From Lachnospiraceae bacterium (GTDB taxonomy: Bacteria; Bacillota; Clostridia; Lachnospirales; Lachnospiraceae), in contig QXWV01000123.1 of the NCBI GenBank assembly GCA_009911195.1, positions 1 to 49,915 on the forward strand: a stretch of DNA of 49,915 bases, read 5' to 3'. Made by a program: the position numbers and the translations under genes. Numbering within the stretch: position 1 is the stretch's first letter; every line of letters begins with the position of its first letter. This document shows, piece after piece, positions 9,523 through 17,861 of the stretch. A model generated the notes under the pieces. The model ran no database searches and was not told where the DNA came from. It saw only the letters and a program-made list of their open reading frames with translations.

Positions 9523-9572
9523 TTGATTTTTCTAAAGATGTTATTATATAATATATGAAAATTTTTTCATAT
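9523..9572 (+). promoter_or_regulatory. Candidate promoter and LacI-type operator
   Basis: TTGATT (9523-9528) and TATAAT (9547-9552), spacing 18, are followed at once by a perfect 20-bp palindrome at 9553-9572 (ATATGAAAAT and its reverse complement, no spacer). The palindrome sits where a repressor would block the promoter of the downstream LacI gene. It is about 150 bp from the operon promoter, so control of the operon through this site would need looping or a second site. Confidence 0.4.
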
Positions 9573-9586
9573 TTTTTTATTCAGAA

Positions 9587-9694
9587 ATGATAGAAAAATT
9601 TGCAAAAACATTGTATGATAGAAATATACTGTTTATTGGGTCGAATTCCATAGCGGCCCGGTATTTACACAATATCTTTAGCAGAGAGGCATGA
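9587..9694 (+). CDS. Possible 35-aa small ORF ahead of the LacI gene
   Basis: ATG at 9587 to TGA at 9692-9694 reads through 35 codons, ending 6 nt before the LacI ATG. No good Shine-Dalgarno precedes it. The centre (ILFIGSNSIAARYL) faintly resembles the G-x-G/S-x-S loop of SIS sugar-isomerase domains. It could be a leader peptide, a gene remnant or chance. I did not find a decisive sign of coding. Confidence 0.2.
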   Translation: MIEKFAKTLYDRNILFIGSNSIAARYLHNIFSREA

Positions 9695-9700
9695 TAGCAG

Positions 9701-10699
9701 ATGAAAAAAATAAAAATAACAGATGTCGCCGCAGCGGCAGGTGTATCAACGGCAACCGTTTCAAGAGTGCTCAATAACAGCGGATATGTCTCAAACGAAG
9801 TCCGCAAAACGGTCTGGAACGCAGTCAGGGCAACCGGGTACAGCAAAATTTCCGGCGATATCCAGCCTGCCATATCCAATTTTGTCGGTGTTATCCTAAA
9901 AAAACTGCCAGTTAACATGTTTTTTGAATCCATAAATTACGCCCTGCAAAGTGAACTTGAAAAGGTAAATATGCAGCCTATTACCGTTTTCTGTGACCAT
10001 ATAAATAATGAGTCCGTAAACAGACAGGCGAAAAAATTTCTGGAATATCATGTCCGGGGGCTCATCATCAGCGGTTTCGAGGATGAGACCCTGACAGAAG
10101 AAGTCAGCAGCCTTCTATCGGGATGCGGTATCCCAGTCGTATTTGTAGAGCGCCTTGCAAATAGCCAGGGGTTCAACCGTATTTGCGTAGATAACACCCG
10201 GGGGGGTTATTTCGCTGCAAGGCATCTGATTGAACAAGGCCACAAAAAAATTGTCTACATCAGCAGAGGCAAAACCGACTATCACGCGGGAAGCTACCGC
10301 TTGGAAGGTTTCCTGAAAGCCATCCGAGAGGAAAAGCAACCGCCTGAATATCTGATAAAGACCTGTTCCTCCCCTAACACCGAGGAAGGTTACCGTGCCC
10401 TGAAAGAAGCGGAAACAGAGTTGCCCGGCTTCACTGCCGTGCAGGCCTGGTATGACGGTTATGTAGTAGGCGCCCTGCAGTATTTATACGAAAAAAAGCT
10501 GCGGGTACCGGAAGATGTCGAAGTTATCGGACATGACGGCACCTATTCAGCTCTCCTCGCGCCGCCTGTAAGCAGTGTGTGCCTTCCTTTTGAGGAAATG
10601 GCGGCAGCAACCGTAAATATTATTGTGGAGTGGCAGGATGAATCCGTTGAACATTTTGTCAAAAGCGTTTATCTTGAGCCAAAGCTTATATTACGATAG
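9701..10699 (+). CDS. LacI family transcriptional regulator
   Basis: 332-aa regulator. The N-terminal helix-turn-helix and hinge helix are plain (ITDVAAAAGVSTATVSRVLN, residues ~5-24), followed by a periplasmic-binding-protein-like effector domain (residues ~60-332). It is divergent from the ABC-transporter/sulfatase/GH43 operon and is its likely local regulator, sensing an imported sugar. A palindrome at 9553-9572 may be its operator. AGAGAGG lies 11 nt before the ATG. It is followed by a terminator at 10732-10764. Confidence 0.92.
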   Translation: MKKIKITDVAAAAGVSTATVSRVLNNSGYVSNEVRKTVWNAVRATGYSKISGDIQPAISNFVGVILKKLPVNMFFESINYALQSELEKVNMQPITVFCDHINNESVNRQAKKFLEYHVRGLIISGFEDETLTEEVSSLLSGCGIPVVFVERLANSQGFNRICVDNTRGGYFAARHLIEQGHKKIVYISRGKTDYHAGSYRLEGFLKAIREEKQPPEYLIKTCSSPNTEEGYRALKEAETELPGFTAVQAWYDGYVVGALQYLYEKKLRVPEDVEVIGHDGTYSALLAPPVSSVCLPFEEMAAATVNIIVEWQDESVEHFVKSVYLEPKLILR

Positions 10700-10731
10700 C
10701 TAAACGCACCCCGCAACTATTTAAAAACTCC

Positions 10732-10764
10732 CCGCATACTGCCCTAAATAATTGCAGTATGCGG
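10732..10764. terminator. Bidirectional terminator between convergent genes
   Basis: Perfect 11-bp stem CCGCATACTGC (10732-10742) / GCAGTATGCGG (10754-10764) with an 11-nt loop, between the LacI stop (10699) and the nucleoside hydrolase stop (10776). U-runs are short in both directions. Confidence 0.6.
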
Positions 10765-10775
10765 AACGTTTTCAA

Positions 10776-11714
10776 TTACCGCTTTCCTTTTCCATATGCA
10801 AGTTCCAACCTACAGAACATATCTTCCAAAATCAGCCTCGTATCCAGACTGTCATATACCCGTATCTTCTTCCCGTTCGGGGTTACTCCATAAGAAAGAT
10901 CCTCTTCGATTACAGGCGCATCCTGCTCATGGAAATGCCCGCGCCTTCTGCTCTCTATTAACATTCCGACCGTTGTATTATCGCCGAGTACCCAGTTTTC
11001 ACCGGTGCGCAAAAGAAAATCCGGATTATATTCCCTCTCATTTTCCGCAAGGATTTCCCGGAACATATACTCGCCCAATGCCCCGCACGGTCTCACCCTG
11101 CAGGACAGTTCAGCGAACGAAACCTCAAAACTCCCGTATACGTTTCTCGGTGTCTGCCAAACTTCAGCATTACTCTCAAGCACCACGCGGCACGCGTCCG
11201 CATCCTGCATCAAATTAAATTCCGTGCCGCCTTCCGGATAGGGGCCGCCGCCATTCCAAAGCACTACCAATTTTTTTGCAATCTCCGGCGCCCTGTTAAT
11301 GGCAGCGGCAACGTTTGTCATTGCTCCCTGTATGGCAATATACAGCGGACGCGGGTCATCCCGCTTCGCTTCCTCAATCAGAAAGCGGACGCTTTCACTG
11401 TCGGGCGCGTCTTTTTTATCGGCAAGCGGATACCGGCATCCCCGCAGAACCGGCACATCATCAATCTCTGCAAGTTCCATCAGTTTCAGCGCCCCCTGAT
11501 AGCTTCGCTCCATCGAATCACCGGAATGCCCCGCTTTCTGTTCAAAATGCGTCGCAAAAATCCCGCGAACGTCAAATGTCGGCACGAGCAGATGATGCAT
11601 AATTGCATACGGGTCATCCGCTTCGTTTTTCACATCGGAATCCACAATAACGCGCACTTTGGCCGCCGGCAGCGCAGCATAGCCAAGACGTTTCAAAATT
11701 TCTTTTCTCTCCAT
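10776..11714 (-). CDS. Nucleoside hydrolase-like protein (IUNH superfamily)
   Basis: 312-aa protein predicted to hydrolyse the N-glycosidic bond of a ribonucleoside or related N-/O-riboside. The N-terminus carries a variant of the calcium-binding Asp cluster: D25-x-D27 followed by NEADD (residues 30-34), instead of the classical DxDxGxDDA; this variant occurs in clostridial members. Further conserved blocks are IQGAMTNVAAA and the Gly-rich WNGGGPYPEGGTEFN. The start has AAAGGAGG upstream. It sits 65 nt after the FGGY kinase gene and before a terminator, so it is probably the last gene of the sugar operon. It could supply the free sugar used by the isomerase and kinase, which is inference. Confidence 0.8.
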   Translation of the reverse strand: MERKEILKRLGYAALPAAKVRVIVDSDVKNEADDPYAIMHHLLVPTFDVRGIFATHFEQKAGHSGDSMERSYQGALKLMELAEIDDVPVLRGCRYPLADKKDAPDSESVRFLIEEAKRDDPRPLYIAIQGAMTNVAAAINRAPEIAKKLVVLWNGGGPYPEGGTEFNLMQDADACRVVLESNAEVWQTPRNVYGSFEVSFAELSCRVRPCGALGEYMFREILAENEREYNPDFLLRTGENWVLGDNTTVGMLIESRRRGHFHEQDAPVIEEDLSYGVTPNGKKIRVYDSLDTRLILEDMFCRLELAYGKGKR

Positions 11715-11779
11715 AACATGCCTCCTTTATTTTTAAACAAACTCCTTCTCAAGCCTGGTATACCATACATCGAAACCTC

Positions 11780-13258
11780 TTATTCAGATATGACCATCTG
11801 CACTGCCGATTTCCACCCGGCATAAAGATTTTCACACTGCTCTCTTTCCAGTTTATTTTCATAGCTTTTTCTCTTTATCCTATCAAAAATATCTTTATTG
11901 TAAATTCCCAAAGAAAGCCCCGCCGCATAGGCTGCTCCTATACCGGAAAGTTCTTCCGTCTCCGGTATTCTTACAGGAATACCCAGCATATCGCTCTGAA
12001 ACTGCATCAGGTAACCGTTTTTTGTGGGACCACCGTCCACCCGAATCTCCGCTATCTCAATTCCACTGGCCTGTTGCATTACCCGGACAATATCTGTAAT
12101 CTGATAAGCAATACAGTCAAGCGCAGCCTTCACAACCTCCGCTTTTCCTGTCGTTCTCGTAATACCACAGATAACCGCCTTTGCTTCACTGTTCCAGTAA
12201 GGAGCACCTAACCCGGAAAATGCCGGAACCAGATATACCTGATTGCCTTTCCTTGCTCTTTCTGCCAGTTCTTCACTCTCACCGGCAGAGGAAATCAGCC
12301 CCATCTCATCTTTCAGCCATGTAATCACAGCACCGGTATAATTGATATTGCCTTCCAGTACATAACTTACTTCTCCATCCATAGACCAGGCGAGAGAAGT
12401 CACCACACCCATATCGGTAAATACCGGTTCCCTCCCTATATTCATCATGATGGATGAACCGGTTCCGTACGTTGCCTTAATCATCCCTTTCTGCAGACAT
12501 CCCTGCCCCAAAAGGGCGCCATGGGAATCCCCCAGTACACCCCGGATAGGAATCGGCTTATCCAAATAACCGTCAAAATCTGTCACACCATAATCTCCGT
12601 TTGAGTCTGTCACCGTTGCCATACAGGACTTATCAATGCCGAATATTTTCAAAAGTTCTTCATCCCAGCACAATGACCTGATATTAAACAGCTGTGTTCT
12701 GGAGGCATTGGAGTAATCAGTCTGGAAATTTTTGCCCTTCGTAAGCCTATATACGAGAAAACTGTCAATCGTTCCGCAGGCAATCTCTCCCTTTGCGGCA
12801 CGCTCCTTTATCCCTTTTACATTTTGAAATATCCAGGCAAGTTTTGCCGCTGAAAAATAGGGAGAAAGCTGAAGTCCGGTGGCCGCCCTTATTTTGTCCG
12901 CGTATCCCTGCTCCTGAATCTCTGTACAGATATCCGCTCCTCTTGCGCACTGCCATACGACAGCATTATATACGGGGGTTCCGCTTTCCTTTTCCCAACA
13001 GGCAACAGTCTCACGCTGATTGCTGATTCCCAACACCGCAATATCCCCCTTATGAATCCCCGCCGTTTCCACCAGATTTTTTACAGCCTGCACTGTATTT
13101 GCGTAGATTTCTTCCAAATCATGTTCTACCCAGCCGCGCTCATCCACAATCTGTCTGTGAGGAAAATCACTCCTGTAAAGAAGCGCGCCTTCCTCGTCAA
13201 ACAAGAGAGCCTTTGTTCCCTGCGTACTTTGGTCTATCCCCAATACATATCTGCTCAT
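11780..13258 (-). CDS. FGGY-family carbohydrate kinase (glycerol kinase-like)
   Basis: 492-aa sugar or polyol kinase. The N-terminal ATPase-fold strand GIDQSTQGTKALLFD, the ISNQRETVACWE block and the C-terminal FGGY signature region (RVDGGPTKNGYLMQ, then GIGAAYAAGLSLG) are visible. The catalytic Asp is likely in VLGDSHGALLGQG. It resembles GlpK, but the operon (isomerase plus split transketolase, no glycerol genes) argues for a ketose substrate that becomes a transketolase donor after phosphorylation. GGGAAGG precedes the start. The gap to the transketolase C-half is 23 nt. Substrate unknown; a glycerol or dihydroxyacetone kinase remains possible. Confidence 0.85.
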   Translation of the reverse strand: MSRYVLGIDQSTQGTKALLFDEEGALLYRSDFPHRQIVDERGWVEHDLEEIYANTVQAVKNLVETAGIHKGDIAVLGISNQRETVACWEKESGTPVYNAVVWQCARGADICTEIQEQGYADKIRAATGLQLSPYFSAAKLAWIFQNVKGIKERAAKGEIACGTIDSFLVYRLTKGKNFQTDYSNASRTQLFNIRSLCWDEELLKIFGIDKSCMATVTDSNGDYGVTDFDGYLDKPIPIRGVLGDSHGALLGQGCLQKGMIKATYGTGSSIMMNIGREPVFTDMGVVTSLAWSMDGEVSYVLEGNINYTGAVITWLKDEMGLISSAGESEELAERARKGNQVYLVPAFSGLGAPYWNSEAKAVICGITRTTGKAEVVKAALDCIAYQITDIVRVMQQASGIEIAEIRVDGGPTKNGYLMQFQSDMLGIPVRIPETEELSGIGAAYAAGLSLGIYNKDIFDRIKRKSYENKLEREQCENLYAGWKSAVQMVISE

Positions 13259-13281
13259 GCACTTTTACCTTCCCTCTGTCT

Positions 13282-14214
13282 CTACTGCAATACTTCCCGG
13301 ACCTTTTTGACGATTCCCGCTGCGTTCAGCCCGTAATAGTCAAACACTTCTTTTGATGTGCCTGTGATGACAGGTGTGTCAGGCAAGGCAAGATTAATCA
13401 CTTTCTTCGGGCAGGATTCGCCAATCACCTGACTGACCATGGAACCGAGGCCACCGAAAGGTGCATGCTCTTCCACTGTCACCACCGCTTTTACTTTGTC
13501 TGCAGCTTTCAGAAGACCTTCTTTATCCAGAGGCTTCACACAGTACATATCCAGCACCGCCGCATGAATGCCTTCTTGTCTCAACAAATCCGCTGCATCC
13601 GCTGCAGGTCGCACCATCTCGCCGCAGGCGACAATCAAAACATCCCCGCCTTCTGACACTACTGTCGCCTTATCCATTGTAAACGGGCAGTTTTCCTCTG
13701 TATAAATATCTTCCACCGGATTTCTTCCCACACGGATGTACGCCGGTTTCTCATCTTTCAGCAGTTCCCTAATCAGGCAGGCCGTCTGAAATCTGTCACT
13801 GGGCAGATAAACCCGCATATTGGGAATAGCAGACATCGCCGCAATATCCTGCGCGGAATGATGGCTCATGCCAAGTGCGCCATAACTGATGCCGCCGCTG
13901 ATACCAATCAATGTCACATTGGTATTGGAGTATGCACAGTCTACTTTTGCCTGCTCGTAACTTCTGGTTGACACAAAGCTGGCGGGAGAAGCCGCAAACA
14001 CTTTCTTACCGCATTTTGCAAGCCCTGCACCGATGCTGACCAGATTCTGCTCCGCAATGCCCACTTCGATAAACTGCTCCGAAAATTCCTTTGCAAAAGG
14101 CGCAAGGGACGCACTTCCTCTGGAATCACTGCACAAAACCACAATATCTTTATCTTCTTTCGCCTTTTCCATCAACACTTCGCAGATTGCCTGCCTGTTT
14201 GGTATTTTATTCAT
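13282..14214 (-). CDS. Transketolase, C-terminal subunit
   Basis: 310-aa half of a split transketolase, containing the pyrimidine-binding (Transket_pyr) and C-terminal domains. The catalytic Glu region is EVGIAEQNLVSIGAGLA; downstream blocks include SYGALGMSHHSAQD and TVEEHAPFGGLGS. The start at 14214 (MNKIPNRQAICE) is reached as TGAGATG, one base after the stop of the N-terminal subunit gene, with an AAGGGGG site inside that gene; this implies tight coupling and an equimolar complex. A longer start in the upstream gene is unlikely. With the N-half it would transfer a two-carbon ketol unit using thiamine diphosphate. Confidence 0.92.
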   Translation of the reverse strand: MNKIPNRQAICEVLMEKAKEDKDIVVLCSDSRGSASLAPFAKEFSEQFIEVGIAEQNLVSIGAGLAKCGKKVFAASPASFVSTRSYEQAKVDCAYSNTNVTLIGISGGISYGALGMSHHSAQDIAAMSAIPNMRVYLPSDRFQTACLIRELLKDEKPAYIRVGRNPVEDIYTEENCPFTMDKATVVSEGGDVLIVACGEMVRPAADAADLLRQEGIHAAVLDMYCVKPLDKEGLLKAADKVKAVVTVEEHAPFGGLGSMVSQVIGESCPKKVINLALPDTPVITGTSKEVFDYYGLNAAGIVKKVREVLQ

Positions 14215-14215
14215 C

Positions 14216-15040
14216 TCACAGCGCCCCCTTTCTCTTCGCAAAATCACTGATAATCTGTTCGTATTCTTCCGCTGTGGGCACCTTATGATGCCATCCCGCT
14301 TTATCTTCCATCACTGTAGAACCGCAGCCCTTCACCGTATTGGCAATCACCACCGAAGGCTTTCCCTTCACAGTTTTTGCCTCTTCATAAGCGGCTACCA
14401 ACTGATTAATATCGTTGCCATCCTTCACATCAATCACATGCCATCCGAAACTTCTGAATCTCTCATGCAAATCATCATGAGCCATTACATCTTCTGTATT
14501 GCCGGAAATCTGCAGACGGTTTCTGTCCACTGTCGCACAGAGATTATCCAGTTTATAGTGAGATGCCGCCATGGCGCCTTCCCAAACGGAGCCCTCCGCC
14601 AATTCTCCGTCGCCCATCACCGTATACACACGATAATCCATATTATCCATTTTACCGGCTAATGCCATTCCCACACTCACCGGGAGTCCATGTCCCAGCG
14701 AACCCGAGTTCATTTCGATACCCGGCAGCTTATTATTCGGGTGCCCGATGTACTGGGAACCGAATTTACTGAATTTTTCAATCACTTCTTCGATTGGGAA
14801 AAATCCTTTTGCCGCCAGAACAGCGTAGAGCGCCTCCACACAATGGCCTTTGCTCATGACAAACCTGTCTCTGTTTTCATCGTCCTGCTTCTCCGGGCTG
14901 ATATTCATCCCCTTGAAATACAGTGCGACCAGGGCATCAATGACACTCATATCACCTCCGATATGTCCGCCTTTCCCCTCCACAATCATATCTACTACAT
15001 TTTTCCGTAAATCATAAGATAATGCTTTTAAGTTTTCCAT
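14216..15040 (-). CDS. Transketolase, N-terminal subunit
   Basis: 274-aa thiamine-diphosphate-binding half of a split transketolase. The ThDP motif GDG near MGDGELAEGSVWEGA runs to the Asn in VDRNRLQ, and GHGLPVSVGMALAG is also conserved. Split enzymes of this kind are common in Clostridia and often serve dedicated sugar pathways rather than the central pentose phosphate pathway. Here it lies between the isomerase gene (gap 75 nt) and its C-terminal partner (1-nt spacing). A GGAAAAAGAG ribosome site precedes the ATG. Confidence 0.93.
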   Translation of the reverse strand: MENLKALSYDLRKNVVDMIVEGKGGHIGGDMSVIDALVALYFKGMNISPEKQDDENRDRFVMSKGHCVEALYAVLAAKGFFPIEEVIEKFSKFGSQYIGHPNNKLPGIEMNSGSLGHGLPVSVGMALAGKMDNMDYRVYTVMGDGELAEGSVWEGAMAASHYKLDNLCATVDRNRLQISGNTEDVMAHDDLHERFRSFGWHVIDVKDGNDINQLVAAYEEAKTVKGKPSVVIANTVKGCGSTVMEDKAGWHHKVPTAEEYEQIISDFAKRKGAL

Positions 15041-15115
15041 CTCTTTTTCCTTTCCATGACAGGATACCCCGGCCGGAACATCCTGTCATATATCCACAAA
15101 TTCAAAAGATATCCT

Positions 15116-16516
15116 TTATTCTCCGCGTAGATACGCTTTTACATCCTCTTCAATCGGGTCATACAAATCCGGTTTGATACCGATATACTTACACGCCTCG
15201 TACAGTACCGGCACCACATCTTTGTGGATGCCGACACAATGATGAATGTAGGGTCCTTCCACAATCTTTGCCTCAAGACGTTTGATATTATCTACCTCCA
15301 CCCAGAGATATGTACCCATTCCTTTCGGCCCTTCCACACCCCTTGCATTGCCAAGCAGCATGAAATATTCTCCACCGTCACCGTCAAATCTCGCCAGTGT
15401 CACCTCTCCGTATTTTGCCTCCGCGGTGATGCTGCCCGGATGGTCAAATGCAAGAGGATAGGTCAGTTTCGGTTTCTCCTGGGCCACGGAAATCGGCCAT
15501 GGTCCGCAATGCTGCAGCAGTTCCCCGTTCTCAATATCCGGATGACGGATTGTCCAGTCCGCAAAGAAGCTTCTGGTGTCATCCAGTGCCGCCGCTTCCA
15601 CCATAAGCGCCGTAATCGCACCATGGATATCTGTCTCACAGACAACCGGTATTCCCTCTTCATTCAGCAGGGAATTTGCTGCACAGGGCATAATTCCCAG
15701 TTCACACTGTAGCTGATTCCAGCACTGAATCGCGATTGCTTTGCAGCCGTATTTCTCTGCCAGATTTTTCATAGCTACTTTCAGGGCAGCCACATTTTCC
15801 AGTTCATCATCTTTAATCATAATCTCCATCTTTTCACAGCAGTATGCGATAATCTTTTCCACTTCCGTTTTTTCCGCTTTCACCCTCTTCACTTCATCTG
15901 TCAGCTCCGGCATCGGGATTGGAGAAAGCTGAATGTTGAACTTCTCAAGCAATTCTCCCTCATTGCACATAGTGGACCAGAAGTCGAAAGGTCTTGTGGA
16001 TATCTGGAGGATACGGATACTGCGGAATGTCTTTACCACACTGCAGACTGCCATAAAATCCCTCAGACCTCTCTCAAATACGTGGTCATCCAGACGACAG
16101 TTGGTCATATAGGTAAAGGGTACACAAAACCTCCGAAGAACTTTACCGGTCGCAAACAGACCGCACTGAGTATCACGAAGTCTTACGCCCTTTTCATCCG
16201 GCCTTTCATCTAATGGCCCCCACAACAGAACCGGCACATTTAATTCCTTTGCCAGCCTTGCACATTCGTATTCCGTTCCGAAATTGCAGTGAGGCAAAAA
16301 CAGCCCATCTATTTTCTCTGCTTTAAATTTCTCCGCAATTTTAATCCTGTCTTCATCATTGTAGAGAAGCCCCTCTTCATTGATATCTGTAATATCAACA
16401 AAATCCACTCCCAACTCACGCAGTCTGTCCGCAGTCAGGTCTCTGTATTTGATTGCATCCGGAGCGCTGAAAATACTTCTCCGTGTGGGGGCATATCCAA
16501 GTTTAATGTGTGCCAT
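15116..16516 (-). CDS. L-fucose/L-arabinose isomerase-family protein
   Basis: 466-aa protein of the FucI/AraA-fold aldose-ketose isomerase superfamily: an N-terminal Rossmann-like region (GYAPTRRSIFSAPDAIKYRD) and a C-terminal isomerase domain with metal-site-like blocks such as VVCETDIHGAI. The preferred start is ATG 16516 (MAHIKLGYAP) with GAGGTT 7 nt upstream. A TTG at 16609 with a strong AGGAG would add 31 in-frame Cys-containing residues that do not resemble the family; that stretch forms a structured leader. As first gene of the operon it would produce the ketose for the FGGY kinase. The exact sugar is unknown. Confidence 0.85.
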   Translation of the reverse strand: MAHIKLGYAPTRRSIFSAPDAIKYRDLTADRLRELGVDFVDITDINEEGLLYNDEDRIKIAEKFKAEKIDGLFLPHCNFGTEYECARLAKELNVPVLLWGPLDERPDEKGVRLRDTQCGLFATGKVLRRFCVPFTYMTNCRLDDHVFERGLRDFMAVCSVVKTFRSIRILQISTRPFDFWSTMCNEGELLEKFNIQLSPIPMPELTDEVKRVKAEKTEVEKIIAYCCEKMEIMIKDDELENVAALKVAMKNLAEKYGCKAIAIQCWNQLQCELGIMPCAANSLLNEEGIPVVCETDIHGAITALMVEAAALDDTRSFFADWTIRHPDIENGELLQHCGPWPISVAQEKPKLTYPLAFDHPGSITAEAKYGEVTLARFDGDGGEYFMLLGNARGVEGPKGMGTYLWVEVDNIKRLEAKIVEGPYIHHCVGIHKDVVPVLYEACKYIGIKPDLYDPIEEDVKAYLRGE

Positions 16517-16620
16517 ATTTAACCTCATTTCTGCGCGGCCTTTTGCGCATGTCAAGTTTGTGGATGCCGCGCAGACACAAACTTGGGATTGAAAATTATC
16601 AATTTTCAATCTTTTCTCCT
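16517..16620 (-). promoter_or_regulatory. Structured mRNA leader with pseudoknot topology
   Basis: Three perfect inverted repeats lie in the ~100 nt before the isomerase start. P1: 16587-16597 with 16601-16611 (11 bp, 3-nt loop). P2: CAAGTTTGTG 16553-16562 with 16576-16585 (10 bp). P3: CTGCGCGGC 16531-16539 with GCCGCGCAG 16566-16574 (9 bp). One strand of P3 lies inside the P2 loop and its partner is just upstream of the GAGGTT ribosome site, giving an H-type pseudoknot or a switch between exclusive pairings. This is riboswitch-like geometry. I do not recognise a known class. It could alternatively be a dispersed repeat element. Confidence 0.5.
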
Positions 16621-16681
16621 TATCCTATTTCCTAATTTTATTGTGACTTCATTATACACAGAATATCTCTGAATTTCTCTA

Positions 16682-16710
16682 AATAATTAAGTATTTTTTA
16701 CTAAATTATT
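16682..16710. promoter_or_regulatory. Candidate operator between divergent isomerase and LacI genes
   Basis: Near-perfect inverted repeat with 12-bp arms (AATAATTAAGTA at 16682-16693; partner at 16699-16710; one mismatch) and a 5-nt T spacer. Its position between the isomerase operon and the divergent LacI gene suits a shared operator. AT-rich, so tentative. Confidence 0.35.
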
Positions 16711-16802
16711 CACTAAATTCTTGCAATCTTTTTTACTATCTTATATACTTAATTCAGAAATCTTAAAATTGTTTGACCTGTTCTGAACAGAGGAGTTCCA
16801 TT

Positions 16803-17807
16803 ATGAGTATAACCGCAAAGAAACTGGCAGAAAAACTGGGGTTCTCTCCTGCTGCTGTCTCCATGGCACTGAACAACAAACCCGGTGTCAGTCAGAAGAC
16901 AAGACAGCTTATTTTAGATGCAGCCGAAAAAGAGGGGTATGATTTTTATAGGATATCTTCTAAAGATAAGATACCCGGTACAATCTATTTTGTGTTTTTC
17001 AAAAAGCATGGTGCTGTTGTGACAGACACGCAATTCTTTTCTCAGCTTTCCGAAGGAATCAGTGAACGATGTAGAGAAATGGGATATAAACTGAATTTCC
17101 ACTATTTGTGGGATGATGACACTCTGCAAAAACAAATTGAAAACATCAGATATTCCGATTGCTGCGGTATTATTCTGTTGGGGACAGAAATGCATGTTGA
17201 AGACTATCTGCATTTCCAGACACTGACCATACCGATTGTACTATTGGATGTATATTTTGAGACCATTCAAGCCAACTATGTCCTGATTAACAATGTGCAG
17301 GGAGCCTTTCTTGCCACCACATACCTAATCAAAAAAACACAGCAACAGCCAGGCTACCTCTGCTCTTCCTATCCAATCATGAATTTTGCCGAAAGAGCCT
17401 CCGGCTTTCACAATGCCCTGCGCAGCAGCGGCCTGTCTTCTTCAAAATCAATTATACATAAACTTTCTCCATCCGTAGAAGGGGCTTTTCTTGATATGAT
17501 AGAGATTCTGCAGCAAAAGGAACCCCTCGCCAAATGCTATTTTGCCGACAATGACCTGATTGCCGTAGGTGCCATGCGGGCTTTTAAAGCAAAAGGTTAT
17601 CAAATTCCTGAAGATATTGCTATTGTAGGCTTTGATAATATTGATTTCAGTAATATCGTGGAACCCAGCCTCACTACAATCCATGTGCCTAAGAAGGAAA
17701 TGGGAAAAATCGCTCTGAACCGCCTTATAGAACTTATCAGACAGCCTAAGGCAGCTCCCACAAAAATAGAAGTATCCACGCATCTGATAAAAAGACGTTC
17801 TACTTAA
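16803..17807 (+). CDS. LacI family transcriptional regulator
   Basis: 334-aa regulator divergent from the isomerase/transketolase/kinase operon and its likely controller. The HTH and hinge are seen at ITAKKLAEKLGFSPAAVSMA (residues ~3-22), followed by LNNKPGVSQ and a sugar-binding effector domain containing IAIVGFDNIDFSNIVEPSLT. The start is ATG 16803, with GAGGAG 8-9 nt upstream; an upstream in-frame start adds ten residues with no ribosome site. It ends 6 nt before a good terminator. It is only distantly similar to the LacI protein at 9701-10699, so it was not made by recent local duplication. Confidence 0.92.
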   Translation: MSITAKKLAEKLGFSPAAVSMALNNKPGVSQKTRQLILDAAEKEGYDFYRISSKDKIPGTIYFVFFKKHGAVVTDTQFFSQLSEGISERCREMGYKLNFHYLWDDDTLQKQIENIRYSDCCGIILLGTEMHVEDYLHFQTLTIPIVLLDVYFETIQANYVLINNVQGAFLATTYLIKKTQQQPGYLCSSYPIMNFAERASGFHNALRSSGLSSSKSIIHKLSPSVEGAFLDMIEILQQKEPLAKCYFADNDLIAVGAMRAFKAKGYQIPEDIAIVGFDNIDFSNIVEPSLTTIHVPKKEMGKIALNRLIELIRQPKAAPTKIEVSTHLIKRRST

Positions 17808-17812
17808 AGAAC

Positions 17813-17861
17813 GCCCGAAGCCGGACAGCTTTTACGCTGCCCTGCACTCCGGGCTTTTTTT
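17813..17861 (+). terminator. Terminator of the second LacI gene
   Basis: GCCCG (17813-17817) pairs with CGGGC (17850-17854), with an inner CAGC/GCTG stem (17826-17829 / 17836-17839), followed by a run of seven T. It begins just after the LacI stop. Confidence 0.8.

Noticed and set aside
9577-9933. 118-aa minus-strand open frame across the LacI start
   Set aside because: Antisense to the LacI coding region and its promoter, with no motif and no ribosome site.
11780-13258. Plain glycerol kinase (glpK)
   Set aside because: Sequence likeness is real, but no glycerol facilitator or dehydrogenase genes are near. The operon contains a sugar isomerase and transketolase halves, so a ketose kinase is more likely.
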